A stretch of 64,000 bases of DNA, taken from assembly GCA_004431415.1 (NCBI GenBank), contig QPMI01000535.1:372001-436000 (forward strand), read 5' to 3'. The translations under genes were made by a program, and so were the position numbers. Of this stretch, positions 22,236 through 33,424 are shown piece after piece. How positions within the stretch are numbered: position 1 is the stretch's first letter; the number at the start of each line of letters is the position of its first letter. The notes below the pieces were generated by a model. It had not been told where the DNA came from. It worked only from the letters and a program-made list of their open reading frames with translations, and made no database searches. The stretch is from Cyanophora paradoxa. Lineage: Eukaryota; Glaucocystophyceae; Cyanophorales; Cyanophoraceae.

Positions 22236-23583
22236 ATGGCTTTCGTAGCGGCTGCACCGCTCAACGTCGCTGGCGCTCGCGTACGTGGCCCGAGCCTCAG
22301 CCTTCCCCCGCGCACCCTGCTGGCCCGGCGGACTGCACGATCGGGTGAGAGCTCTCTATCGTAGTAGTATCTACACGACTGGCGCCGCCGGCGTCCGCAC
22401 GTGACGCGCTGACGAATTCGGCGCGTGCTGCGATCGATATCTGCAGGCCCCGCCGACGCCGGCGCGGCCGAGCGTGTTCACTTCACCATTCAAGGGTCCG
22501 CCGCGGAGAGCGAGCGTCTGCGGCCGTCCGCAGGCGCCGCCTCTCGTGTCGCGCTGGGCTTGGCCGCGGGCTTTGTGGCCGCCGCTCTGGCGTCCGCGCC
22601 CGTCGCTGTGGAGGCAAAGGCCATCTACGGTGCGAGTGCCCTCGCGAGTCGCCCGGTCGCGGACGCCGCTTGCCGCGCAGGCCTGCCCGCCCTCCGCGCG
22701 GCCCTTCTAACCGGTACCTTCGCCCCGCGCCCCGCGCGCAGACCACGTGGACATCCTTGAGTTTGATTTCTCGAACAACAAGGAGAACCTCGTAGGGGGC
22801 GTCTTCGACAAGTGTGACGCCTCCGTGCGCCCCGCCCGCCGCTCGAAGCCCGGCGGCCGCCCGGCAGCGCCGGGCCTGACTCGCGCGCGTGGGCGCGCAG
22901 GGCGCGAACTTCAGCCACACGGACATGTCCAACGCGACTGTCTCCTACGCCTCCTTTATTGACGCGAACTTCGAGGGGACGAACCTCACGAACGTGCGCC
23001 GCGCCGCGCCGCCGCCGGCCGGCGGGGGCACCCCCCCCCTCCCGCGAATTTGATCCCCGGGGTACGGGTCGGACGCACAGATTCTGGGGGACCGGAGCAA
23101 GTGGGAGGGGGCCAACCTCAAGAACGCCGTCTTCGCCAACGCGCTCATGACCGGTGCGCGGCGCCCGCCCCGCGGGGCTCCGAGGCTTTCCGGCCCCGCC
23201 CCGCCCCGCCCCGCCCCGCCCGCCCCGCGGAGCCCTCGGTCCCGGCCCGACGGCCCCGCGCGCCCCCGCAGGCGTCGACTTTGCTGAGGTCGCTTCGATC
23301 GAGGGTGGGTGCCCCGCGCCCGCCGCTCGCCGCCGCTCGCCGCCTCAGGAGTCTCACGGGCGCCTCGCGGCCAGGCGCCGACTTCACGGGGGCCATGCTC
23401 GACCAGTACCAGTACCAGGCCCGGCCCCCGCCCCGCCCCCAGGCCCCGCCCCCGGAGGCCTAGGCCGCCCGAAGCCTCGAGACTGAGCTTCGTGGGCGGC
23501 AGGTCCTCTGCGACCTGCCCTCCGCCAAGGGCGTGAACCCGACGACGGGCGAGGAGACGCGCGCCAGCCTCGGCTGCGAGTGA
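22236..23583 (+). CDS. Thylakoid-lumen pentapeptide-repeat protein, nuclear-encoded
   Basis: Exons: 22236-22344, 22447-22629, 22742-22824, 22901-22993, 23081-23153, 23272-23304, 23375 to about 23419, and 23503-23583, all joining in frame. Exon 1 begins MAFVAAAPLNVAGARVRG, a basic, hydroxylated plastid transit peptide. Exon 2 adds a lumen-targeting signal, a hydrophobic SRVALGLAAGFVAAALASAP ending at a VEAKA cleavage site. The mature part has A(D/N)F/L pentapeptides (GANFSHTDMSNATVSYASF, GANLKNAVFANALMTG, GADFTGAML) and ends VLCDLPSAKGVNPTTGEETR...GCE. That tail closely matches plant and cyanobacterial TL15/TL17-type lumenal pentapeptide proteins, of unknown biochemical role. The last intron needs a GC donor (CAG/GCCCGG) to stay in frame. 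Targeting plus tail make the identification strong. Confidence 0.88.
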
Positions 23584-24134
23584 TCGCGGCGCCGAGCCGG
23601 CCGAGCCGGCCAGCGCGCGGGCCCCGGTTTCCTGAGGTTCGGCGAGCATTTCCTCGTTTCGTTCGGCTTTCACGTGCACCACGCTTTTCTCATAATCAGC
23701 TTGCTTCTTTTCCCGTCCTGGTTTTGGTCGATCTAGATCTCAATCTGGTCTAGATCTTCATTCTTCTTCTTGGAAACACTATTCGATTATCCTGTTCAAT
23801 TCACGTAGTGACGGCTTTGGGCAGGATTCTGGAGTCTATAGCTATTTGAGGTTCAACTGTTCATCTTAGAGATTAGGTCGTAAATCGCAGCTGCAGCTTG
23901 CAATTGCAACTGCTTTGTGAGTCGAGCACGCCGCGGCGCCCACGATACTGGAAGTTTAATATTTGGGAAACGTTAATTTTAACTTGGCCAGTGTGCAAGC
24001 GCGCGCGCGCGAGCTCGAGCGGCGAGCGCGCGGCGAGTCCAATTCGAATTCTGGCTGCGGCCGCGGGTCCAAGTCAGGATTGGTCAGGATTGGGGTACGT
24101 GTTCGTGGCCCGGCCGCAGCTGCTGGGCCCCGCG
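23584..24134. other. Intergenic, 3'UTR of lumenal gene and P450 promoter region
   Basis: AT-richer than its surroundings (TTCATTCTTCTTCTTGG, GATCTAGATCTC). No gene. A CG-repeat (CGCGCGCGCG) lies at about 24000-24009. Confidence 0.5.
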
Positions 24135-27100
24135 ATGCCGCTGCTGGAGGTCTTCTCTGGCGTCGCGCAGGAGCTGCTGCATGCGTCTCCCGGCCCGGTG
24201 GTGCGCTTCCCAGCGCCGCCGCTGCCCTGGTCCGCGACTTGGCGCTGAGCGCCGAGCGCTGCCGCCGCCGCAGGTCGGCGCGCTGGCCACGGCGGCTGCC
24301 CTATTCGGCGCGGCCTACCTGTTCCGCGGCGGCCATTCGAAGCGCGAGCCGGCTGGCGAGCTGCCCGAACCGCCCGAGGTGCTCGAGCTCGCGCATGAAC
24401 ACGCGCCAATAGCGCCCGCCGAGGCACGGCACGGCGGGCCCCGAGCGCCGACAGATGCCGGTTTGACCATCTAGACCCGCAAAGCCGCATCTAATGACCT
24501 CTCCAATCTCACGACCACTCACCGACCTCCGAGTTCGAGTCGTCATCTTTTCCGCAGCTGACCGCGCGCGCGCGCGCGCGCAGGTGAACTACCTCGCGGT
24601 GCTGGCGACGGTGCTGCGGGACCCGCGCCACTTCGACCGCGCCCTCCGCGCCAAGTACGGCGACTGCTTCGCCTTCACCCTCCACCTCGGCCTCACCTCC
24701 AAGAAGGCGCGCGAGCGCTCTCCGGATCCGCGCGAGCCGCCCTGCAGCGCTAGCGCTCCGGGCCTGACCAGTACCCCGCCCGCCCCCGCTCGGCTCCCCG
24801 GCCCACGCAGTTCGTTGTGCTCTCGGGCCCCGAGGGCTCCAAGTTCTTCCACTACGCCCAGGTTCGTTCGGAAGGGGCTTAGGCTTCAGCACTTCAGCTC
24901 GAGGCTCTGTTCTCGGAGCTCAGAGCGGGCCCGCAGCCGCTATGCTTCCGCACGGGCTTCGGAGAGTCTGTCGGCGCTCTGATGCCCCCGCGGGTGCGCG
25001 TCCGGTTGCGCCCTCTTCCCCGCCCGACGACTCGCTCGCCCCCGCGGCCCAGTACCGATCCCGTACCCCGCAGCTCTTCGACAGGGATCGCGTCGCCTTC
25101 GTGAACCGAGCCCTCGCCTCCAACAAGGTCCGCGGACCCCGCAGTCGGAAATCCCGCCCCGCCGGGATCCGAACCCCGTGTTGCGCAGTACCCTGGCTTC
25201 GTGGAGATCATTCATGACGAGATGCGTGCCGTCCTCGCGAGTCCGTGTACCCCGTACCTCCGGGCGCCCGCCTCGCCTTCCATGGCCTGATCGTCTTCCC
25301 CCCCCCTCCCTCTTCCCCCAGAGATGCCGGACGAGGGTACGGGAGAGGACATTTTCACGTTCCTTGCAGAGCCCGTCTTCCGCATGCAGGCGCCCCGTAC
25401 CCCTCTTCTCCGCCCTTCCCAGGCCTGACGGGGTACCCCCATCGGAAAGGTCCGGATGCTGTACGGAGACATGCTCCGGTACCCCGGCATGTACGAGCGG
25501 TGCGCCGCGCCGCCCGTACCCCTCCCGGAGCTCGGAACCATACCCCCCTCGACATTGCCGGCGTACCCCCGGCCCCAGGTTCCGGGTGGCCTTCGGTGTG
25601 CTCGACCCTGGCCCCAAGTTCGGCAGCTTCCTCGGATCCCTCAGGTGAGATCGCCCGGTACCCCCCACGGGGCGCGGGTTCGACTCCGCGCAGGCACCTC
25701 GCCGGCTTCAACACGGAGCGGGACCAAAAGGCCCGTGACGTCATCGTCCAGATCGCGAAGACGGCGCGTACCCCCCGGCCTGCTCCTTCCTCTCCGATCT
25801 GAGTACCCCGCGCAGCTGATAGAGGAGCGGCTTAAAGAGCCGGCGGACAGCTGCGACGACGACCCCGTCCGCAAGTGCGTACCCCTGCCTTCTGCGAACG
25901 GCGCGCCGTACCCCTCCGCCGCCCCGCCGAGCACGTCGTACCCCCTTCAGGGGCGATCTGGTTGGCCTCGCCGCGAAGGACCCGGAAGTACGTCCAACTC
26001 CCCGTCGTGTTAATTTTGTACCCCTACCCTCTACCTTATCTAATCATGTACCCCTCTCCATAGGTCCGCAACCCTGACGGCTCTCTGAACGAGGACGAGG
26101 TACGCGGGGCCCCCGCCCGGCCCCCGCTTGCGGGGGTACCCCCCTGAGCTGTTGCGGCAGCTGTTTGCGTTCTTCTGGGGCAACCTCTTCGCCGCCGTGG
26201 TGCGTGCCCCCTTTCGTCCCTCCTCCTGCCCTGACAGGGGTACAGGGAAACTCGTTCTTCGCGATCGGATGGTGGGCCGCCGCCTTCCCGTCCGCTGCCG
26301 ATCACGGTTTCGAACCCGAGCGGCGCAGGATCGCCTACCGTCTCACGCACGACAAGGCCGCCCGGGAGCGGGTGCTTATTTGTTACCGATGGCCCCCCGC
26401 GTCCGCGCGCCGGCACATCCACGCCGGCGCCCGCGCAGTTGCTGGGGGAGTGGCGGGGGGCGGTGCGGGCGGCGGGGGGCGTCACCCTCGAGGCCGTCAA
26501 CAGGGTCGAGTTCGGGAACATGCGCGTACCCCTTCCTCCCCCTTCCCCTCCCCCGACCTGGACCAGAGGCCGGGGCGCTGACCCAGCCCCGGCGGCAGGC
26601 TGGTGAACGAGGTGATAAGGACGAGCACGCCGGGCTTCTCCTTCCGCCGCGCCACCGCCGACTGCACCTACCAGGTACCCCCCGCCCCTTCGCGGCGCCC
26701 TCCCGTCCAACGCGGTACCCCCGCCTGCGCAGGACAAGTACCGCATCCCGCAGGGCCGCCTCCTCGCCTTCCTGTGGAACTCGTGCGCCCGGGGTACAGG
26801 CGCGGCTAAGGGGGGTACGGCTAGGGCCGTGCAGCGCGCCCCGCTCTCCCCTCCCGGGTTCCTCCCGTCGAGTGGACGCCCCTTCCGGGCGCCCCGCCCG
26901 CCTCGGATGCCCATCGATATCTGCTCTTCTATCCGCTCTCCCGGGCCGCCCGAGGCCTTCGCCGCCACCCGCTCGGGCGCTGACCGTGGCCACGCGCGCC
27001 CCACGCCGCGCGGCTCGCCCGCGGCAGGATCAACCAGAACGAGGAGATCTTCAGCCGGCCCTCTGCCTTCGAGCCCGCCCGCTGGGCCACCGAGGGCGCG

Positions 27101-28070
27101 CTGTACCCCCCCCACGGCCCCGTACCCCGCGGCCCCGGCGCCTGTAACGCCGTACCCCGCAGCCAAGGAGCCCGGGAGCAGCATCGTCTTCGGCGCGGGG
27201 CGGCACCCCTGCCCGGGTCCGCGCCCCCCCGCCCCCCTGAGCTCCCGCCGGGCTCGGTCTCTTGCCTTGAGCGTCGGCCCCGCGCTGCAGGCGCCAAGCT
27301 GACGTACATCGAGTTCAAGGTGCGCGGGGCGGCGGCCCTCCCCGTGGATCCACGCCGATCGCAACGCCCCGCGGCGGCGCAAGGGCCCACGTCGCTCCAT
27401 TATGCCCTCCGTCGCCGCGCCGGGGCCTTCCCCTCAAGCCCGCATCAGAGCCTCGCCGGCCTTATCAACCTTCGCTACCTATCTAGCCCAGCCAAGCGTA
27501 GCCCTAGCCTAGCCTAGCCTCGCCTAGCCTCGCCGCATGTGGCCGAGTTCGCGTCGGCGGCCCTCTGCCGACCGCCGCCCACGGCCCTCGGGGGCACTGC
27601 GGCACTGCGGCACTGCGGCACTGCGGCACTGCGGGACACTAGCCTAGCCTGGCCTCGCCTCGCCTGACCCCGCCTCGGCCGACCGCGGCCCTCTTTTGCG
27701 CTGCGGCAGATGATGGCGTGCCTGCTGCTGGAGGAATTCGAGGTGGCGGTCACGGGGGACCCCGTCTGCAACTTCCGCCAGGCCCGCCCCCCCCCCCCCC
27801 CCCCCCCCCCCCCCCGCCCGCCGCCCCACGGGCCCGCCCCTCTAGAAGAGCGCCCAAGCTCCCGCGAAGAGCGAGGGCCGCCCCTGCGTCGTGAGGCTGC
27901 GCGCCCCCGATGGGGGCCAGGCCCCTTCGCGCGTTGACTCCGGCCCCGCCCCGCCCCGCGCCGCGCCGCCCCGCGCGCAGCTGGCGAGCGTCTTCCGCCC
28001 CGTCAAGCCCGTCCCCTTCCGCTTCCGGCGGCGCGCCCCCGAGGAGAGGGCCGCCCCGGCGCCGCCGTGA
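24135..28070 (+). CDS. Cytochrome P450 monooxygenase, CYP51/CYP7-like
   Basis: Heme-thiolate monooxygenase, probably ER- or envelope-anchored. ATG at 24135; an early exon gives the membrane anchor (VGALATAAALFGAAYLFRGG). About 18 short exons follow: LAVLATVLRDPRHFDRALRA, FVVLSGPEGSKFFHYAQ, LFDRDRVAFVNRALASNK, IFTFLAEPVFRM, LLRQLFAFFWGNLFAA and NSFFAIGWWAAAFPSAAD (I-helix region). The K-helix segment is RLVNEVIRTSTPGFSFRRAT; the expected ExxR appears as EVIR. The heme loop is VFGAGRHPCPG with the axial Cys (about 27190-27225). The last exon ends FRFRRRAPEERAAP, TGA at 28070. The I-helix lacks the usual A/GGxxT and reads GWWAAA, as in non-monooxygenase P450s of the CYP7/CYP8/CYP74 type, so an isomerase-like activity is possible. 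Two introns need GC donors. Substrate unknown. Confidence 0.88.
27787..27815. repeat. C29 homopolymer in a P450 intron
   Basis: About 29 C directly after the exon ending CNFRQ. It is a counterpart of the C-tracts in introns of the kinase and BRCC36-like genes. Confidence 0.9.
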
Positions 28071-28582
28071 TCCCCATGGAGTCTCGGAGGAGACGCGGGG
28101 GCCCCAGAGATGTCGACCTTTGCCCCAACAACTGGTACCAGTCTTCCCCCTCGACGAGTCAGCCGTGATCAACCAGCCAGATTACTGCTAGTCTTTCAAA
28201 CGAGCGCTCTTCGTTGGCGCACTCCAGACAACGGGGCGTGGGGCGAGTCGAGGGCCGGGGACCGGCTCCAGCACCAGCGCTAGGGGAGGGGAGGGAGGCC
28301 AGCTGCGGCCCCCGCGGCGCGTCCAGCGGGGCCGTGCCAGGGGTCTGACGAGCGCGCAGGGGGGAGGGCGTTGGCGAAGGGAAAGCGCAGGAGGAGGCAG
28401 GAAAGGAGGAGGGGGTTGGGGGAGGGAGGAAGGAGGGGGGGGGGGGGGGGGGGGGGGCGCAGGGGGCGGGGTAGTAAGCGGAGGCGCTAGAAGACCCGGG
28501 TACAAGGCTCCCGCGCGGGGGGGAAGGGGGGGGGGGGGGGCTTGAGGCTGGGCCAAGGGGCCGGGGGGAACAGATTGGGAGG
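28071..28582. other. Tail-to-tail intergenic region with poly-G
   Basis: Separates the 3' ends of the P450 (plus) and BRCC36-like (minus) genes. Contains G23 at 28435-28457 and further G-runs near 28528-28540. The minus strand is open and would give a Pro-rich peptide, but the BRCC36-like frame stops at 28583, so I treat it as non-coding. Confidence 0.6.
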
Positions 28583-30282
28583 CTACGCCGGCTGCGGGGG
28601 CCGGGCCAGCGCCTGCAGCTGTCCCTCCCCTCGTCAGAAAAAAAGAGGGGGCGAGAGAATTGGGAGAAGGGGGGGGGGGGACGGGAGGGGGGGGGAAGAT
28701 GTAAGACTCACCGCGTCCTCGGCGCGAGCGAGGCGGGCCTGAAGGACCTGAGAGGGGGGGGGGGGGGGGGACGGGGTGAGCTGGGGCGGGCGTGGAGGAG
28801 AAGGGGTACGGCGCGCCTGAACGAGGGGTACCAGCCCGTGCTCGAGGAGCTGGGCGATCCGCGCTTCGTACCTCCCCGCCGCGTGCAGCGCCCGCAGCGG
28901 GTGCGCCCCCTCCCTGCCGCCGCCCCCGCTCGGCGGGGGGTACCGCGGATCCGTGGAGGGGTACGACGCACGAAGCCTCCCGGTAGAGCGAACGTTCCTC
29001 CTCGAGGAGAACCCCTTGGAGCCTCAGCGCCTGCGCTGCGCTGCGCCGCGCGGAATTCGGCGTAAGACGTGCGCCGGCCGCGCGGGGGGTACGCGCACCT
29101 CAACGGAAGCCGGACGCCGTCCTCGAGGACCTCGTACCCCCCGCCCTCGCTGGCGGGGAGGAGCTCCACGGGTACGTCGCGGCGTGACAGGGGCCTGGAG
29201 GGCGTAAGCGGGGGTATAGATCCGGCGGGCCGGGGGCGGCGGCGTGCCCGGACTGATGCCCGCGGTAGGGGAGCGGTAGGGAGGGGGTTGGCGGGGCGGA
29301 GGGCTCTGCCGGGTACAAGGTCATCGCGGAAGGAGGGAGACGGGGGTACAGCGCGGACGGGGGTCGATATCCATAGCGGAGGGGCGGGCCTGCGTGCGCG
29401 GGGCCGATCGGCGTTCGAGTGGGGCGCGGGGGGGCGGGGGTACGCAGGCGGCGGCAGGCACCGACGGTGGCGAAGGAGCAGGATCCCGCCCCCCATCGTC
29501 GTCCTTTGTACCCGTCTAAGCTCGAAGCTTGAGTGAGAGGGGGTACGTGATCGGACCTCGAGGTCGATGAGGGGGGGATCGCTGTCGTGGGGAGGCGCCG
29601 GGGCGCGGGCCGGGGGGGAAGGGGCGGGCGGCGACGGGGCCGGGGACGCGGCCGGGGCAGGCGGCGTCGTCTCGGTCTGGAAGGCGGTGATTTGTACCCG
29701 TCCTGACTGCGCGGGGCACCAGTTACGGCGACGGCGGCGCGAAGCCGAGCGCGGGGCCGCGCCTCGCTCTCTGCGTTGCGGTCGAAGACGGAGAGAATGA
29801 TGCCGACGAAGCTCTCGCCGAGCCGCTGGAAGTTGAACTGCGTCCTCAGGTCGACGTGGCTCGCCTGCACCGTGATGTGCGGGTGGCTGTGGTACCTGCG
29901 CCGCCGCGCGTCGCCTCACGACGTGGCCGCGCAAGCAGCGCGGACGGCGCACCATCCCACTACGCGGCCCTTCATTTGCGCCGCTTCCTCCGACGCCCGA
30001 GCGAGCTGCTCGGGGCTCACCTGCCGCACGCAACGACGCCGCTAAACGAGGCGAGCCGCGCGAGGCTGGCACGGGCCACACCTCGACTCTGTCCTTGCGC
30101 CGATCGGTGCGCTGCTGCACTAGGACTCCGCGGATGCGCACCGAAGGCGAGTTGCCAGGCTCCTCCTCGACGTCCCCGACGCAGAGTCCAACCACCTCCG
30201 TGTCCTCGGTCGATAGTGCATGCAGGAGCATGCCGGAGAAGGCGTCAAAACTTATGAGAACGCGCGCGAGCCGCCCCGCCAT
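28583..30282 (-). CDS. BRCC3: BRCC36-type JAMM/MPN+ deubiquitinase (K63-specific)
   Basis: Zinc metalloprotease that removes Lys63-linked ubiquitin in BRCA1-A and BRISC-type complexes. Exon 1, 30282-30082, begins MAGRLARVLISFDAFSGML and contains HALSTEDTEVVGLCVGDV (the catalytic Glu region) and RRKDRVE. Exon 2, 30020-29953, gives VSPEQLARASEEAAQMKGRV. Exon 3, from 29895, gives WYHSHPHITVQASHVDLRTQ, the full JAMM zinc motif (HSH...D), and FVGIILSVFDRN. Exon 4, from 29706, gives SGRVQITAFQTE. Later exons have VPVELLPASEGGGYEVLEDG, YAEFRAAQRS, LRALHAAGRYEARIAQLLEH and VLQARLARAEDA (coiled-coil tail); the final exon stops at 28583. The exon 3-4 join fits BRCC36 length only with a GC donor (GAG/GCGCGG). 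All zinc ligands are present, so it should be active given a KIAA0157/Abraxas-type partner. Confidence 0.92.
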
Positions 30283-31724
30283 TGCCGTGATCCCGGCCGG
30301 CGCCGCGACGAGTCTGCCACCTTGTGCAGACGTCGACGATCAGACCGCTCGGCACTGCGTTCGCCCGCCACTTGCCAGCGGCGGAGGGCTACGGTAATTG
30401 TACCCCTCTTTCTTCCCCCCCCCCATTGTGGCATCGACGTTGCGGCACTGATCATGAGTCGACGTCATAATCATGATACTAGTATATATATATACGGGTA
30501 TACGTACGTACGGCCGCCGTCGACGTCGCCGTCGCTGTCGCAGATCTATATATATATATAGCTGGAGATCTAGAGTCGGGGGCCGCGCGCACGGCCGCGG
30601 ATCCGCGACGCCGGCGCGGCGGCCGGGCGTGCGCGCCGCGGCGCATGCGCAGGGCGACCGGGCGGGCGCCGGCCGCGGAATGCCAAAAACATTGCTTATA
30701 ATTAAATTTGCCGCAGTACTAGTTGTTTTTAACTTCGTATACGTAATGCTACAATACGCGCATACTAGAGGCGCGCCGGCGCCGCCGCGGCGGCGCGCGG
30801 CGGCGCGGCTCGGCCGCGGTGGGTCGACGTCGGGCCGGGCCGCGGCCGGGCGGAGGTGCACGTGCGGTGCCGGCGGGCGCCGGCGGCGGCGCGGCTCGGC
30901 GGGCGAAGCGGGGCATATGCATGGCGCGCGGCAGCGCGTCTCGGCGAACGGGCCGCCGGGCGGATCCGGAGGCACGGCTCGGGGGCGGCGCGGCGGCGCA
31001 GCGGCGCGGCTCGGCGGGCGCCGGGCGGGCCGCCAGTTTCCGGGCCGGTTGACATCAACGTACAGATCTAGACCCACAACTGGCGCGGCATCATATGCAT
31101 CATCCGGGCCCCCGGGGGCGGGGTGCGGCGCTCGGCGGCGCGGTTCGGCGGACGGGGCGGGGCGTGGCGCGCGGCAGCGCGGATCGGCGGACGCGGGGCG
31201 GGCCGCGGGGTGCGGGGCGCGGCGGCGCGGCTCTGCGGGCCCGGCCGGGCGGGGCCTGGCGGAGGCGCGTCGGGTGGCGGCACTACGTCGCATGCGCATC
31301 GTCAGGCTTCAAGGCTTCGAATTCTGGTGTGGTATATATGGGCCGTATATAATTCATGAGTCTGGTGGCGCAAGCCTATTTATAAATATAGCTACAGACG
31401 CGGGACGAACATGTACACATGGCTTGAAATTATCATTCTCTCTTTATATTAGAGTCTTGTTATTTAGAACCCACCTCGCACATCCGGATCGATATCCTGA
31501 GACGATCGAGCAGGCCCTGAGGGTGCGGGGGCGAGTCGAAGACCTAGTGATTATATTTATAATTAGGCCCGGAGGGCTGTTTTGAAGAAACCGCTACCGC
31601 TTTTGCCTGCATGCGCAATTTCTAATGTATCCGTATCACTGAGTCACTTTCGATCTACTCGTACCGTACGCGTAGCTATAGCTATAATATAGTACGATTT
31701 CGAACGTGTAGTCGTCGTGTACGT
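30283..31724. other. Gene-free stretch with degenerate GGCGCGGCTCGGCGG repeats
   Basis: 30780-31270 is almost pure GC with many diverged copies of GGCGCGGCTCGGCGGGCG spaced roughly 50-130 bases apart. Long open frames there are a by-product of composition. Around it are TATATA runs (30480-30560) and AT-richer DNA (30680-30770, 31320-31480). I see no gene. Confidence 0.6.
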
Positions 31725-32135
31725 CACAGCTCGCGAAAAAAAGTCGGTCCCCACAATTCGACTTGGCTGGGACTCGACTTGGGACTCGAATAATTCTGGC
31801 CTACAAAAGTTAAAACACCCGGGGTAGACGTACGCGACTCGGCGAAGCGCGCGACCAGCACGCACCGCAGCTTCCGCACGCAGCAGAGAGCGCCGCAGCT
31901 AGCCTCCAGGTTGCATATGGAGCAGGAACGGACGCCTTCGGGCGCCGCCGCGACGAAAACTAGCCCTGCGATCGCCTTCAAGGAAAGCGTGCGCGAAAAC
32001 GCCTGCGATCGCATATATATGCCATATATATGAAAAGGTTTAATTGACTGGCGTAGGGATTTTCCAAGTCGACTTGCCCCCCCCCCCTGTCATACAAACC
32101 GAGTTGTGGGGACCGACTTTTTTTCGCGAGCTGTG
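31725..32135. mobile_element. MITE-like element with 32-bp perfect terminal inverted repeats
   Basis: 31725-31756 is the exact reverse complement of 32104-32135; both ends read CACAGCTCGCG, then A7, then GTCGGTCCCCACAA from the outside in. The interior of about 350 bases has no coding potential. Both sides carry GTAC just outside (with one extra base on the left), a possible 4-bp target duplication, though GTAC is self-complementary. The superfamily cannot be named from this. Confidence 0.8.
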
Positions 32136-33424
32136 CGTACGGTGCCGCGGGCCGCGGCACCGCCGGCACGGGACTTGTGACTCATGAGTCATGAGTCAGC
32201 CTCGGGTCACCTGGTCGGTGGGTGACCAAGAGGCTTCTCTTTTCACGGTCATGTTGTCTGTCGCCGGTTAACAATGCTTCATTATCAATCGCAATCGCAA
32301 CGGTTTGCTTATTTAACAATCGGTCTTCCAAGTCATTGGCAATGGTTTACAATCAATTGTAAATAAATTAAATAACATAATAATTAAAGTATTAAACTCT
32401 ATATATATATAGCGTACATATATAATTAATGAAAATTCGCTGAATAACCTTATATAAATTAATTATATATACGTTAGATATATACAATATAACCAGATAA
32501 TAAATAAATTAAACAAGTTATAATAACCATGTATACTGTACCCTCCTCCAGCGAAAGACCGACCAGCGAACGACGTGGACCGGTACCCGTTTCGAGCTCC
32601 CTCCTCCCTGAACGACCAGTGATAGCTATAGAATTATATATAAGTCTGCGCCAGGGTACGTAGGCCTGCCTGCGGCTAGCCTGCTAGCTTTGTAGCGGCT
32701 ACTACCGGCTAGCTATATAGCCTTCAAGCTTAAGGCTTCTAGCTCTATGGCCTTCAAGATCAATCAATTTATGTACCCGGTAACTTCCAAAGGTTCGAAA
32801 AAATTCGGTGAGCCGAACCTGTTGGCCAGCAATTGCTATCATAGTATAGAATTATAAGGCTGCGCCAGGGTAGGCCTGCCTGCCGCAGTGCGGCTGGCCT
32901 GCCAGCTTTCTAGCGGCTAGCGATATAGCCTGCTAGCTCTATAGCCTTCAAGCCGGCGCCACCCCAGTGACCCGAGGCTGCACTGCCCCAAGGGCAGGAA
33001 TGTTTATACTAGTCATGATCACGGCCGGGCGTGCATGCGCACGTCCTGCTAGCTATCATACGTATACCGTACTATGATAGTATAGCGAATTTGAGACCGT
33101 CCGGCGTCCGAGCCGTCTGACGGTCATAGACCGTCGATAGACCGTCACGGCGTTACGTATATATACGTATATACATGTGCGAAATGACATGAAACTTGAT
33201 GCGAAGTTGAAAGCTAGCATTATACTAGTAGCCGACAACGGCTACACATAGTACGAATCGGCTAGTTGCCGGCTTGTAATGAAGAGCAGACCGGTCCAGG
33301 CTTTTCCAGTCATGATCATGAGACTCAAGAGTCAAGACTCAAGAGTCATGCATGATGCATCACACAAGATCATGATCGCTAATTATATGATTCAAAGGTT
33401 AAAACCCGCTGAAATATATATATA
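32136..33424. other. Gene-free stretch: AT-rich island and a local duplication
   Basis: 32260-32540 is strongly AT-rich, an island in a GC-rich genome. A segment beginning CTGCGCCAGGGTA near 32647 recurs, altered, near 32862; both end in AGCTCTATGGCCTTCAAG-like or AGCTCTATAGCCTTCAAG sequence. 33090-33150 holds repeated GACCGTC/GACGGTC inverted motifs. No gene seen. Confidence 0.55.

Noticed and set aside
28188-28556. Pro-rich 122-codon minus-strand frame as the C-terminus of the BRCC36-like protein
   Set aside because: The exon ending LQALARPPQPA joins in phase and stops at 28583, before this frame.
29709-29728. A 20-base intron (GTAACTGGTGCCCCGCGCAG) in the BRCC36-like gene
   Set aside because: A longer GC-AG intron starting at GAG/GCGCGG gives the family-typical length between FDRN and SGRVQ; the 20-base choice would add about 12 extra residues.
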